Origin: Isoptericola sp. BMS4 | GTDB taxonomy: Bacteria; Actinomycetota; Actinomycetes; Actinomycetales; Cellulomonadaceae | Assembly (NCBI RefSeq): GCF_011634835.1 | Contig: NZ_SIRP01000001.1 | Span: 1,511,603 to 1,575,602 of the forward strand | Direction of reading: 5' to 3' | DNA: 64,000 bases | In this document: positions 44,815 to 53,994 of the stretch, one piece after another | How positions within the stretch are numbered: the first letter of the stretch is position 1 | Layout of the letters: each line of letters begins with the position of its first letter | Program-made: the position numbers and the translations under genes | The notes under the pieces: model-generated | Databases searched by the model: none | The model's input: the letters and a program-made list of their open reading frames with translations, nothing else | Told to the model about the DNA's origin: nothing

Positions 44815-44861
44815 CGCCGACGGGCGCAGCCGACCGGGCCGGTCGGCTGCGCCCGTCGGCG
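44815..44861. terminator. Strong bidirectional hairpin terminator
   Basis: Perfect 21-bp stem (left arm CGCCGACGGGCGCAGCCGAC...) with a 5-nt loop between convergent genes. Confidence 0.85.
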
Positions 44862-44873
44862 AGGGCCGGGCCG

Positions 44874-45098
44874 TCAGATGGCGCCGAAGCCGACCTTGCG
44901 GGGCTCCTCGGCGCCGAGCTCGACGTAGCCGAGCGCCGCGGTCGGCACCAGCACGCGCCGGCCACGGCTGTCCGTGAGCTCGAGCACCCCGCCGGCGTCG
45001 AGCGCCTCGCGCACGGTGGTGGCGACGGCGTCGGCGGACTCGTCGGTCTCCACCACCAGCTCGCGCGCCTGGTTCTGCACACCGATCGTGATCTCCAC
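44874..45098 (-). CDS. DUF3107 protein (TB9.4/Rv3208A family)
   Basis: 74 residues from GTG 45098, chosen because GAAGGAGA lies 5 nt upstream and the product then begins MEITIGVQNQARELVVE as in the family. A small alpha/beta protein ending VELGAEEPRKVGFG. Function unknown; highly conserved in actinobacteria. Confidence 0.9.
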   Translation of the reverse strand: MEITIGVQNQARELVVETDESADAVATTVREALDAGGVLELTDSRGRRVLVPTAALGYVELGAEEPRKVGFGAI

Positions 45099-45380
45099 GT
45101 TGTCTCCTTCGCGAGCTGCGCCGCCGCGCTCTCGCACGACGACGCGGGTTCACCGGGGCTGCCCGGACGTCGCGACGATCCTAGTCAGGGCGCCGGGCCC
45201 CGGGAGCATCGGCGCGCGCCGTATTGCGCAGGGCGAAAACCGGTGCGCGGCGCCGGGCGTCGCCCCGGTGCCGTCCTGGCGTCTTCCCGTCGTCCTCTCG
45301 GCGCCTTCGCGGCGACCTGCCGGTGCTGGCGCGCGCGGCCGTCATGGTCCCTGTCGGAGGCGCGTGGTCGAATCGTGCCC
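45099..45380. other. 282-bp divergent intergenic region (DUF3107 / adnA)
   Basis: No convincing ORF. On the minus strand TAGGAT (45183-45178) could be the -10 of the DUF3107 gene with a leader of about 70 nt. On the plus strand TCGAAT (45368-45373) lies 7 nt before the chosen adnA GTG. Confidence 0.4.
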
Positions 45381-48300
45381 GTGACGTCAGCAGGACCCGC
45401 CTCGCCGCCCGTGCCGCGCCTCGTGCCGCCGCGCGACCCCGCCGAGTCGGGGGAGCGCACGGACGTCGTCCTCGACCCCACGCAGGAGGCCGCGGTCGCG
45501 GCCGCCGCGGACCAGCCGGTCACCCTGGTGGTCGGGGCCCCCGGCACGGGCCGCACGACGGTCGCGACGACGGTGGCGGTGCGGGCCCTGGCCGCCGGGG
45601 CCGACCCGGCGCGGGTGCTCGTCCTCGCCGCGTCCCGGCGGGCGGCGTCGCGCCTGCGGGACCGGGTGACGGCGCAGGCGGGCCGCACGGTGGGCGCGCC
45701 GATGGTGCGCACGGCGGCGTCGGCGGCGTTCGCGGTGCTGCGCACCCGGGCGGCGGCGCACGGCGACCCCGCCCCGACGCTCGTCTCGGGGCCGGAGCAG
45801 GACCTCGTGCTCGCCGAGCTGCTCGCCGGGCACCTCGAGGGCGAGGGCGCGGACCTGGACCTGCCGCCCGGGCTGCCGGCCGAGTCGCTGGGGCTGCGCG
45901 GCCTGCGCCAGGAGCTGCGCGACCTGCTGATGCGCGCCGCCGAGCGCGGGCTGGGGCCCGTCGACCTCGCCGACCTCGGCCGCCGGTACGACCGCCCGGA
46001 GTGGGAGCTCGCCGCGCGGCTGTACGAGGAGTACCTCGACGTCACCACCCTGCGGCTGGGCACCCCGGACTCCGGTGCCCGGTACGACCCGGCGGGCGTG
46101 ATCGACGAGGCCGCCGCGTGCCTCGACGGGTGGGAGGACGAGCTGCCGGGCGTGCCCCGGCCCACCTGGGACCTCGTGGTGGTGGACGACTACCACGAGG
46201 CGACCGTCGCGACCGCGCGCCTGCTGCACGTGCTGCACGACGCCGGGGCCCGGCTGGTGCTGCTGGCGGACCCCGACTCCGCGGTCCAGGGCTTCCGCGG
46301 CGCGTCGCCGGGGCTCGTGGGCCGTGCCGCCGCGCCGGCCCGGCCCGGCGCGGTGGGCGCCTTCGACGCCGGCACGGTGGTGCTCGGCACGGCGTGGCGG
46401 CAGCCCGCAGAGCTGCGGGAGGTGACCCGGGCCGTGACGTCGCGCGTCGCGACCGTCTCCGGTGCCCTGCACCGGGGGGCGTCGGCGCGCCCCGACACCG
46501 ACGACACCGACGACGCAGGCGCCGACGCGCCCGACGGCGAGACCCCCGCGCCCCGGGGCGTCCAGGTGGCGGTCCTGGCAGGCCAGGCCCAGGAGGCGGC
46601 GTACGTCGCCCGGGAGCTGCGGGCGGAGCACCTGCTGCACGGCACCCCGTGGGACCGCATGGCCGTGGTCGCGCGGAGCGGCGACCGTCTCGCCTCGCTG
46701 CGCCGCGACCTGGTCGCCGCGTCCGTCCCGGTGGCGCTGCTCGGGTCCGACCTGCCGCTGCGCGACGAGCCCGCCGTCGCCCCGCTGCTCGCGGCGCTGG
46801 GCGTGTGCGCGGGCGGCGGCGGCCTCGACCGGCTGCTCGCCGACGAGCTGGGCGACACGACCGACCCGGCGCTCGACGCCGAGACCGCGGCCGGTCTGCT
46901 CACGTCGCCCGTCGGCGGGCTGGACGCCGTGGGCTTGCGGCGCCTGCGCAGGGCCCTGCGCGCCGAGGAGCTGTCGGGAGGCGGCGGCCGGTCGTCGGAC
47001 GCCCTGCTGGTCGAGGTGCTCGCCGACGAGCCCCGCGCCGGCACCCTGCCGTCCCCGGTGCGCCGTGCCCCCGTGGCCGTCGCCCGCGTCCTGGCGGCCG
47101 GCCGGGAGGCAGCGGCCGCCCCCGGGGCGACGGCACAGACCGTGCTGTGGGCCGTCTGGTCGGCGACCGGGCTCGCCGAGCGGTGGCGGGACATGGCGCT
47201 CGCGGGAGGTCCGGCGGGCGTGCGCGCCGACCGCGACCTCGACGCGGTGCTGGCCCTGTTCCGCGCCGCCGAGACGTACGTGGACCGGATGCCGGGCGCG
47301 CCGGTGGCGGCGTTCGTCGACTACCTGGCCTCCCAGGACCTCCCGGCCGACTCGCTCGCCGCCGCGGCGGTGGGCGCCCAGGCGGTGGAGGCGCTGACCC
47401 CGGCGGGCGCGGCGGGCCGCGAGTGGGACGTGGTGGTCGTCGTCGGCGTCCAGGACGGCGTGTGGCCCGACCTGCGCCTGCGCGACTCCCTGCTCGGCTC
47501 CCAGGCCCTGGTCGAGCTGCTCGCGGGCCGGGCCGACGACGCCCACGGCGTCGGGCCGCAGGCGCGCCGGCAGGTGCTGGCCGACGAGCTCCGGTCGTTC
47601 GCCGTCGCCACCTCGCGGGCCGGCCGCCGGCTCGTCGTGACCGCCGTCGAGGACGCCGAGGAGACCCCGTCGGTGTTCCTCGACCTCGTGGCGCCGCCGG
47701 GCGAGGACGGCCCCGGGGGCGAGGGCGCCGACCGCCGGCGTGTGGCCGTCGGGCCCCCGCTCGACCTGCGGGGCGTCGTGGCCGCCGCGCGGGCGGAGCT
47801 GGTGCGCGCCGCGACGGCGTCGGGCGCCGCGCCGCCGGCGGGCCAGGACGGTGAGTCCTCCGACGACCGTGGGCCCGGCGAGGTCCGGGACCGTCCCGCG
47901 GCCGCGGCGGCGCTGCTCGCCCACCTCGCCCGGTCGGGGGTGGCGGAGGCCGACCCGCGGACCTGGTACGGGGTGGCCGCGGCGTCCAGCGACGCCCCGC
48001 TGTGGGGCCCCGACGACACCGTCGCGGTGTCGCCGTCGAAGGTCGAGACCGTCAGCACCTGCGCCCTGCGCTGGGCGTTCGAGGCGGCGGGGGCGACGGC
48101 GCCCGACGCGACGCACCAGACCCTGGGCACCCTCGTGCACGAGATCGCGGAGACGTACCCGCAGGGCTCGCTGACACAGCTGCGGGCCGAGCTCGACCGG
48201 CGCTGGCCCGAGCTCGCGCTGCCCGACGGTTGGCCGGCGCGGCAGCTGCGCCGGCGCGCCGAGCAGATGGTCGAACGGCTCGCGGCGTACACGGCCACGG

Positions 48301-48764
48301 CGAGGCGCCCGGTGCTCGTCGAGCCGGACTTCGAGGTTCCCGTGGGCCGGGCACGCCTGCGCGGCAAGATCGACCGCGTCGAGGAGGCGGGCGACGGCAC
48401 CGTCACGGTGGCGGACCTCAAGACCGGCCGGGCGGCGCCGTCGAAGGCGAAGGCGGCCGAGCACCCCCAGCTGGGGGCCTACCAGCTGGCCGTCGCCGAG
48501 GGCGCGCTGGACCTGCCGCCCGGCACCCGCAGCGCCGGGGCCCAGCTCGTGTACGTCGGCACCCCGACCGTGTCGCCGACGGTCCGCACCCAGCCCGGGC
48601 TCGACGTCGGGGAGGACGGCTCGAGCTGGGCCCGCGCGCTCGTCGAGACCGCCGCCGACACGATGGCGGCGTCCCGGTTCACCGCCCACGAGAACGACCT
48701 GTGCACCGTGTGCCCCGTGCGACGCTCGTGCCCGGTGCAGCCCGAGGGAAGGAACGTCGTCTGA
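45381..48764 (+). CDS. adnA: AdnA: UvrD-like helicase / RecB-family nuclease subunit
   Basis: 1127 residues from GTG 45381 (GTG 45375 also possible). N-terminal UvrD-like motor region, C-terminal RecB-type nuclease. The motor looks degenerate: Walker A is GAPGTGRTT with Arg58 replacing lysine, and the DEYQD position reads DDYHE. The nuclease centre is intact with GKIDRVEEAG and D1012-LK1014 followed by HPQLGAYQ. C894, C1108, C1111 and C1117 give the CxxCx5C pattern of an AddB-type Fe-S cluster. AdnAB resects DNA double-strand breaks in mycobacteria. The gene overlaps adnB by one base. Confidence 0.93.
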   Translation: MTSAGPASPPVPRLVPPRDPAESGERTDVVLDPTQEAAVAAAADQPVTLVVGAPGTGRTTVATTVAVRALAAGADPARVLVLAASRRAASRLRDRVTAQAGRTVGAPMVRTAASAAFAVLRTRAAAHGDPAPTLVSGPEQDLVLAELLAGHLEGEGADLDLPPGLPAESLGLRGLRQELRDLLMRAAERGLGPVDLADLGRRYDRPEWELAARLYEEYLDVTTLRLGTPDSGARYDPAGVIDEAAACLDGWEDELPGVPRPTWDLVVVDDYHEATVATARLLHVLHDAGARLVLLADPDSAVQGFRGASPGLVGRAAAPARPGAVGAFDAGTVVLGTAWRQPAELREVTRAVTSRVATVSGALHRGASARPDTDDTDDAGADAPDGETPAPRGVQVAVLAGQAQEAAYVARELRAEHLLHGTPWDRMAVVARSGDRLASLRRDLVAASVPVALLGSDLPLRDEPAVAPLLAALGVCAGGGGLDRLLADELGDTTDPALDAETAAGLLTSPVGGLDAVGLRRLRRALRAEELSGGGGRSSDALLVEVLADEPRAGTLPSPVRRAPVAVARVLAAGREAAAAPGATAQTVLWAVWSATGLAERWRDMALAGGPAGVRADRDLDAVLALFRAAETYVDRMPGAPVAAFVDYLASQDLPADSLAAAAVGAQAVEALTPAGAAGREWDVVVVVGVQDGVWPDLRLRDSLLGSQALVELLAGRADDAHGVGPQARRQVLADELRSFAVATSRAGRRLVVTAVEDAEETPSVFLDLVAPPGEDGPGGEGADRRRVAVGPPLDLRGVVAAARAELVRAATASGAAPPAGQDGESSDDRGPGEVRDRPAAAAALLAHLARSGVAEADPRTWYGVAAASSDAPLWGPDDTVAVSPSKVETVSTCALRWAFEAAGATAPDATHQTLGTLVHEIAETYPQGSLTQLRAELDRRWPELALPDGWPARQLRRRAEQMVERLAAYTATARRPVLVEPDFEVPVGRARLRGKIDRVEEAGDGTVTVADLKTGRAAPSKAKAAEHPQLGAYQLAVAEGALDLPPGTRSAGAQLVYVGTPTVSPTVRTQPGLDVGEDGSSWARALVETAADTMAASRFTAHENDLCTVCPVRRSCPVQPEGRNVV

Positions 48765-51700
48765 TGACCGGTCAGGCCCCCGGCGAACCGCGCCACGAAC
48801 AAGGCGGCGACCCGCGCCCCGAGCCCGACTGGGCGATCCTCGGCGACGTGCTCGACGGCGCCGGCCGCGACGCCGACCTCGGTTTCCCCGAGCTCGCGGA
48901 CCTCGCCCCGCCCGCGACGGGGCACGCCGTCGCGCCGGGAGACGACGGCCTCGTCGGTGCCGAGGACGCCGCCGTCCCGGCCGCCGCCCCCGCGCCGCGG
49001 CTGTCCGCGCGCGAGATCGCGGAGATGCTGGGCCGGCCGAGCCCGACCGACGAGCAGGTCGCCGTGATCGAGGCGCCCCTCGAGCCGGCGCTCGTCGTCG
49101 CGGGCGCGGGCTCGGGCAAGACGGAGACGATGGCGGCCCGGGTGGTCTGGCTCATCGCGAACGAGCTGGTCGCCCCCGAGGACGTGCTGGGGCTGACGTT
49201 CACGCGCAAGGCGGCGGGCGAGCTCACCACCCGCGTCACCGCCCGGCTGGCGCAGCTCGCCCGCGCCCAGGGCCGCCCGACGTCGGGCCTGGACCTGCTG
49301 GCCCGGCCCACGGTGGCCACGTACAACGCCTACGCGGCCTCGCTCGTGGCCGACCACGGGCTGCGCCTCGGGATCGAGCCGGGGTCGAGGTTGCTCGGTG
49401 AGGCCAACCAGTGGCAGCTCGCGGCCCAGGTCGTCGAGTCCTGGGCGGACGACCTCGGCACCGACAAGGCCGTCAGCACCGTCGTGGGCGCCGTCATCGC
49501 GCTGTCCGGGGCGCTGGGAGAGCACCTCGTAGGCGTCGACGAGGTGCGCGCCGAGCTGGCCGACCTGATGGACCACCTCGACGCCCTGCCGCTGGGCGAG
49601 AAGCAGAAGCGGCGGACCAAGCCGATCCAGCAGCTCATCGACTCGGTGGCCGAGCGCGGGCGCCTGCTCGACCTCGTGGCCGAGTACCGCCGCCGCAAGC
49701 GGGTGGCCGACTCGCTCGACTTCGGCGACCAGATCGCGTTCGCCGCCGAGCTCGCGCGCCAGGTCCCGGCCGTGGGGGCGACCGAGCGGGCGCGGTACCG
49801 GGTGGTGCTGCTCGACGAGTACCAGGACACGTCGTACGCCCAGGTGGAGCTGCTCGCGGGGCTGTTCGCCGACGGCCACGCCGTCACGGCCGTGGGCGAC
49901 CCGCACCAGTCGATCTACGGGTGGCGCGGCGCCTCCGCGTCCGGGCTGGCGCGGTTCCCCGAACGCTTCCGCACCGCGGGCGGGGCGCCCGCGGCCGTGC
50001 GCTACCTGAGCACGTCGTGGCGCAACGATGCCGCGGTGCTGGCCGCCGCGAACGTCACCGCGGCACCCCTGCGCGGGCTGGCGCGGCGGACGGGCACCGG
50101 CGTGGACGTCCCGCCGCTCGACCTGCGTCCCGGTGCCGGTACGGGTGCGGTCACCGCCCACGTCGCGGCCACGATCGAGGAGGAGGCCGAGGCGGCCGCC
50201 AAGTTCGTGGCGTCCCGGTGGCGGCGCGCCACCCGCCCCGACGGCTCGGACCGGGTGACGGCGGCGGTGCTCTGCCGGGCGCGCTCGCAGTTCGTGGCCG
50301 TCGAGGTGGCCCTGCGGCGCCGGGGCCTGCCCGTGGAGGTCGTCGGGCTCGGCGGGCTGCTGTCCACCCCGGAGGTGGTCGACGTCGTCGCGCTGCTGGA
50401 GTCCGTGCACGACCCCTCCCGCGGTGACTCGCTGCTGCGGCTGCTGACCGGGCCGCGGGTGAACCTCGGCGCCGCGGACCTGCACGCCCTCGGGTCGTGG
50501 GCGGCGGACCTCGCCCGCGCCGACGGCGCACGCCCCGGCCGGCCCGGCGACGCCCCGCACGGCGCACCGGGCGACGGGGCGGGGCCGGGCGACGTCACGG
50601 ACCCCGACGACGACGCGCCGCGCGTCGTGGAGGGCGACGTCGTCGACCACCGCTCCATCGTCGACGCCCTGGACGACCTGCCCGAACCCGGCCGCGCGGC
50701 GCGCGACGGGAGGGCCCTCACCCCGGACGGGCACCGCCGGCTCACCGCGCTCGCGCGGCTCCTGCGCGATCTGCGCGGGGTGACGTACCTGTCGCTGCCC
50801 GAGCTCGTCGTCAGCGCCGAGCGCGCCCTGGGGCTCGACGTCGAGGTCGCCACGGCGCAGGTGCTGGCCGACGCGCTGCCGACCGAGGGGGCGGGGCCCG
50901 CAGTGCACTCAGCGCCCGGGCTGCCGTCCGGGGCGGGCGTGAGCCAGCGCGGGCGCGAGCACCTCGACGCGTTCCGGGACGTCGCGGCGAGCTTCGCTCA
51001 GTCGGCGGACGTCGCCACGCTCGGCGCGTTCCTCGCGTGGCTCGGGGTCGCGGGCGACCAGGAGCGCGGCCTGGACATGCCGGTGCGCGAGCCCGACCCG
51101 GATGCCGTGCAGGTCATCACGGCGCACGCCGCCAAGGGCCTCGAGTGGGACGTCGTCGCCGTCCCCGGCCTCGTCGACGGGATCTTCCCGAGCCAGGCCG
51201 AGTCCCAGCAGGGGCGCACGGACAGCGGGTGGCTCACCGACCTCGCCGCGCTGCCGTACCACCTGCGCGGGGACGCGGAGGACCTGCCCGACTTCACGTG
51301 GCGCGACGCCGCCGACACGAAGGACCTCGCGGAGCGCCGCGACGAGTTCCGGGCGGCGTCCGGGGAGCACCGGCTCGCGGAGGAGCGGCGGCTGGCCTAC
51401 GTGGCCTTCACCCGCGCCCGCCGCGAGCTCCACCTCACCGCGCACTGGTGGGGGACGGGCAGCGGCCCCCGGCGTGCGTCGCCGTTCCTGGCCGAGCTCG
51501 CCGAGGCGGGCGTCGTGGACGGCAGGGGCTGGGCCGCGCCCCCCGGCCCGGACGACACGAACCCGCGGGACGCTCTCGAGGTGACGGCCCGCTGGCCGGC
51601 CGACGAGCTGCCCCGCACTCCCGGCGCCCCCGGGCCGGACGGCCCCGCGCCGGAGGACCCCGGACCCGGCAGCCCGCGCGAGGTGCTGCGGGCCACGGCC

Positions 51701-52486
51701 GCGCAGGTGACGGCGGCGGCGCGCGGCGGCGCCGAGCCCCGCCCGGGCGTGCTGCTCGACCCGGGCGGCCGCGACCTCGTGTCGCTGACGCGGGTGCTGC
51801 TCGCGGAGCGGGCCGACCGGGACGCGCACCAGGTCGTCATGCCCGCGCACGTGTCGGCCTCCGGTCTGGTGCGGCTCGCCGCGGACCGGGACGCGTTCGC
51901 CCTGCAGCTGCGCCGGCCGGTACCGACGGAGCCGACGGTGCACGCGCGCCGCGGGACCCGGTTCCACGAGTGGGTGGAGCGGTTCTACACGTCGTCGTCG
52001 CTCGTCGACGTCGACGACCTGCCGGGCGCGGAGGACGGCGAGGTGCCGGCCGACGTGGACCTCGAGACCCTGCGCTCCCGGTTCCTCGACTCGCCCTGGG
52101 CGGCACGCACGCCCCTCGCCGTCGAGGTGGACGTGGAGACGCCCGTCGGCGGTGTCATGCTCCGCTCGCGCATCGACGCCGTGTTCGCCGACCCGGACGC
52201 GCCCGACGCGCGCCCAGGGGAGGCCCCCGCCGTCGTCGTGGTCGACTGGAAGACGGGACGGGAACCGGCCGACGCGGCGGCGCGGGCGGCGCGCGAGGTG
52301 CAGCTCGCCGTCTACCGGCTGGCGTGGGCGCGGTACACCGGCACGCCGGTCGAGCGGGTCTCCGCGGCGTTCTGCTACGTCCCCACCGGCACGACCGTGC
52401 GCCCGGAGCGCCTGCTCGGCGAGGCCGAGCTGGAGGCCCTGGTCCGCGGGGACCGACCCGCGGACCAGGGCCGTCACCAGCGGTAG
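48764..52486 (+). CDS. adnB: AdnB: UvrD-like helicase / RecB-family nuclease subunit
   Basis: 1240 residues, ATG 48764 inside TGATG. Functional-looking motor: GAGSGKTE (K119), FTRKAAGELTTR, LLDEYQDTSYAQ, GDPHQSIYGWRGAS, HAAKGLEWD and VAFTRARREL. C-terminal nuclease with LRSRIDAV and D1161-WK1163-TG followed by EVQLAVYRL. With AdnA it forms the two-motor, two-nuclease machine; here only AdnB seems able to drive translocation. Its last 13 bases overlap the convergent cyanase gene. Confidence 0.95.
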   Translation: MTGQAPGEPRHEQGGDPRPEPDWAILGDVLDGAGRDADLGFPELADLAPPATGHAVAPGDDGLVGAEDAAVPAAAPAPRLSAREIAEMLGRPSPTDEQVAVIEAPLEPALVVAGAGSGKTETMAARVVWLIANELVAPEDVLGLTFTRKAAGELTTRVTARLAQLARAQGRPTSGLDLLARPTVATYNAYAASLVADHGLRLGIEPGSRLLGEANQWQLAAQVVESWADDLGTDKAVSTVVGAVIALSGALGEHLVGVDEVRAELADLMDHLDALPLGEKQKRRTKPIQQLIDSVAERGRLLDLVAEYRRRKRVADSLDFGDQIAFAAELARQVPAVGATERARYRVVLLDEYQDTSYAQVELLAGLFADGHAVTAVGDPHQSIYGWRGASASGLARFPERFRTAGGAPAAVRYLSTSWRNDAAVLAAANVTAAPLRGLARRTGTGVDVPPLDLRPGAGTGAVTAHVAATIEEEAEAAAKFVASRWRRATRPDGSDRVTAAVLCRARSQFVAVEVALRRRGLPVEVVGLGGLLSTPEVVDVVALLESVHDPSRGDSLLRLLTGPRVNLGAADLHALGSWAADLARADGARPGRPGDAPHGAPGDGAGPGDVTDPDDDAPRVVEGDVVDHRSIVDALDDLPEPGRAARDGRALTPDGHRRLTALARLLRDLRGVTYLSLPELVVSAERALGLDVEVATAQVLADALPTEGAGPAVHSAPGLPSGAGVSQRGREHLDAFRDVAASFAQSADVATLGAFLAWLGVAGDQERGLDMPVREPDPDAVQVITAHAAKGLEWDVVAVPGLVDGIFPSQAESQQGRTDSGWLTDLAALPYHLRGDAEDLPDFTWRDAADTKDLAERRDEFRAASGEHRLAEERRLAYVAFTRARRELHLTAHWWGTGSGPRRASPFLAELAEAGVVDGRGWAAPPGPDDTNPRDALEVTARWPADELPRTPGAPGPDGPAPEDPGPGSPREVLRATAAQVTAAARGGAEPRPGVLLDPGGRDLVSLTRVLLAERADRDAHQVVMPAHVSASGLVRLAADRDAFALQLRRPVPTEPTVHARRGTRFHEWVERFYTSSSLVDVDDLPGAEDGEVPADVDLETLRSRFLDSPWAARTPLAVEVDVETPVGGVMLRSRIDAVFADPDAPDARPGEAPAVVVVDWKTGREPADAAARAAREVQLAVYRLAWARYTGTPVERVSAAFCYVPTGTTVRPERLLGEAELEALVRGDRPADQGRHQR

Positions 52487-52923
52487 TCGAGGAACTTGCC
52501 GTCGAACGTCACCACGACGCGGTCGCCGTCCGGGTGCGGGCGCCGGGCGACGTCGACCCGGAAGTTGATCGCCGACATGATGCCGTCGCCGAACTCCTCG
52601 TGGATCAGCTCCTTGAGCGCCGGGCCGTAGACGGCGAGCGCCTCCGTGAAGCGGTAGATCGTCGGGTCGGTCAGGACGGCGTCGTCGCGTGTGCGGGACG
52701 GCTGCACGCACAGCGCCTCCGCGACGTCGTCGCCGAGGCCCAGCAGCGCGCAGGCCTCCTTGGCCTGCTCCGCGCGCATCGGGTGCTGCCCCAGCAGCGC
52801 CGCCGTCGTCCAGACGACGGGGGCGCCCACCGCGTCGGCGATCTCCTGCCAGGTGCGCCCCGAGCGCAGTCGGGCGGTCACCACCTGCTCGGCCGCGGCG
52901 GCCTTCGACATGATCGGGTCCAT
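52474..52923 (-). CDS. cynS: Cyanate hydratase (cyanase)
   Basis: 149 residues, ATG 52923 with GGAGGAGC 4 nt upstream. Converts cyanate and bicarbonate to ammonia and carbon dioxide. Catalytic residues R91, E94 and S117 keep the spacing of E. coli R96, E99 and S122, in DPTIYRFTEAL and EEFGDGIMSAINF. Downstream of the FNT-family transporter gene on the same strand (45 bp gap), so probably one operon that imports and detoxifies or uses cyanate. The 13-bp tail overlap with adnB suggests compact insertion in an otherwise conserved block. Confidence 0.96.
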   Translation of the reverse strand: MDPIMSKAAAAEQVVTARLRSGRTWQEIADAVGAPVVWTTAALLGQHPMRAEQAKEACALLGLGDDVAEALCVQPSRTRDDAVLTDPTIYRFTEALAVYGPALKELIHEEFGDGIMSAINFRVDVARRPHPDGDRVVVTFDGKFLDYRW

Positions 52924-52968
52924 CGATGCTCCTCCTGTCGTGGTGCGGGTGCTGCCGGTCGGCCGCGG

Positions 52969-53829
52969 TCAGGCGACCGGTGCGGCCTCACGCTCGTCCG
53001 CGGCGGGCTCGACGGGGGCGGGGCGCCGGCGTTCGGGCCGCGTGCGGTAGTGCGTGAGGTACAGCGGCAGGCCGACGAACGTCAGACCGCCCACGAGGTT
53101 GCCGAGCACGGTCGGCAGCTCGTTCCACAGCAGGTAGTCGGAGATCGTGAAGTCACCGCCGAGGAGCAGGCCGGAGGGGAACAAGAACATGTTCACCACG
53201 GAGTGCTCGAAGCCCATGTAGAAGAACAGGAACACCGGCATCCACATCACGACGACCTTGCTGACCGTGTCCTTGGACATGAGGAACGCCACCACACCCG
53301 TGGACACCATCCAGTTGCAGAGGACGCCGCGCACGAACAGCGTGAGCATGCCGGCGGCGCCGTGGTCGGCGTACCCGACCGTGCGGCCCTCGCCGATGGT
53401 GCCGATCGCCTGGCCGATCTCGTTCGGCGGGGTGGAGAACCCGTAGGTGAACGTGATCGCCATGAGGATGGCGACGGTGAACGCGCCCGCGAAGTTGCCG
53501 CAGAACACCAGGCCCCAGTTGCGCCACATGCCGCCCCAGGTGGCGCCCGGGCGGCGGGCGATGACGGCGAACGGCACCAGGGTGAACACGCCCGTGAGCA
53601 GGTCGAAGCCCATCAGGTAGAGCATGATGAAGCCGATCGGGAAGAACGCTGCCCCGACCAGCGGGTTGCCGGTGCTGACGGTGATGGTCACGGCCATCGC
53701 CGCGGCGAGCGCGAGGACGGCGCCGCCCATGAACGACCGGATCAGCGTGTCCCGGGTCGACATGAACAGCTTCTTCTCGCCCGTGGCGACCATCTGTTCC
53801 ACGAAGTCCTGCGGTGCGACGTACGACAT
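52969..53829 (-). CDS. Formate/nitrite transporter (FNT) family channel
   Basis: 286 residues, ATG 53829. Six hydrophobic segments with FNT marks: the N-terminal amphipathic stretch, GNFAGAF, VRGVLCNWMVSTGVV and the signature MGFEHSVVNMFLFP with the central histidine. FNT channels conduct small monovalent anions such as formate, nitrite and hydrosulfide. Linkage to cyanase suggests cyanate or bicarbonate as cargo here, which is inference. The C-terminal tail is polar. Confidence 0.93.
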   Translation of the reverse strand: MSYVAPQDFVEQMVATGEKKLFMSTRDTLIRSFMGGAVLALAAAMAVTITVSTGNPLVGAAFFPIGFIMLYLMGFDLLTGVFTLVPFAVIARRPGATWGGMWRNWGLVFCGNFAGAFTVAILMAITFTYGFSTPPNEIGQAIGTIGEGRTVGYADHGAAGMLTLFVRGVLCNWMVSTGVVAFLMSKDTVSKVVVMWMPVFLFFYMGFEHSVVNMFLFPSGLLLGGDFTISDYLLWNELPTVLGNLVGGLTFVGLPLYLTHYRTRPERRRPAPVEPAADEREAAPVA

Positions 53830-53994
53830 GGCGACCCTCCCGGAGTCATGGACGGCGGTCCGTGCTGGGGCCGATCCTCGCCACCGGGCGTTGTGCCCAC
53901 GTTGTGGGCGTGTGAGTTCTGTGTTTCGAGATGCGCACGACGGCGCGGCGACTCCGGTGCGGTGCCGGGACGTCGTCGGCGTCCCGGGGCACCG

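Noticed and set aside
40462-52923. CynX-like MFS as the cyanate transporter for cynS
   Set aside because: The genes are about 11 kb apart in different operons; the MFS is coupled to a GntR regulator and cynS to an FNT gene.
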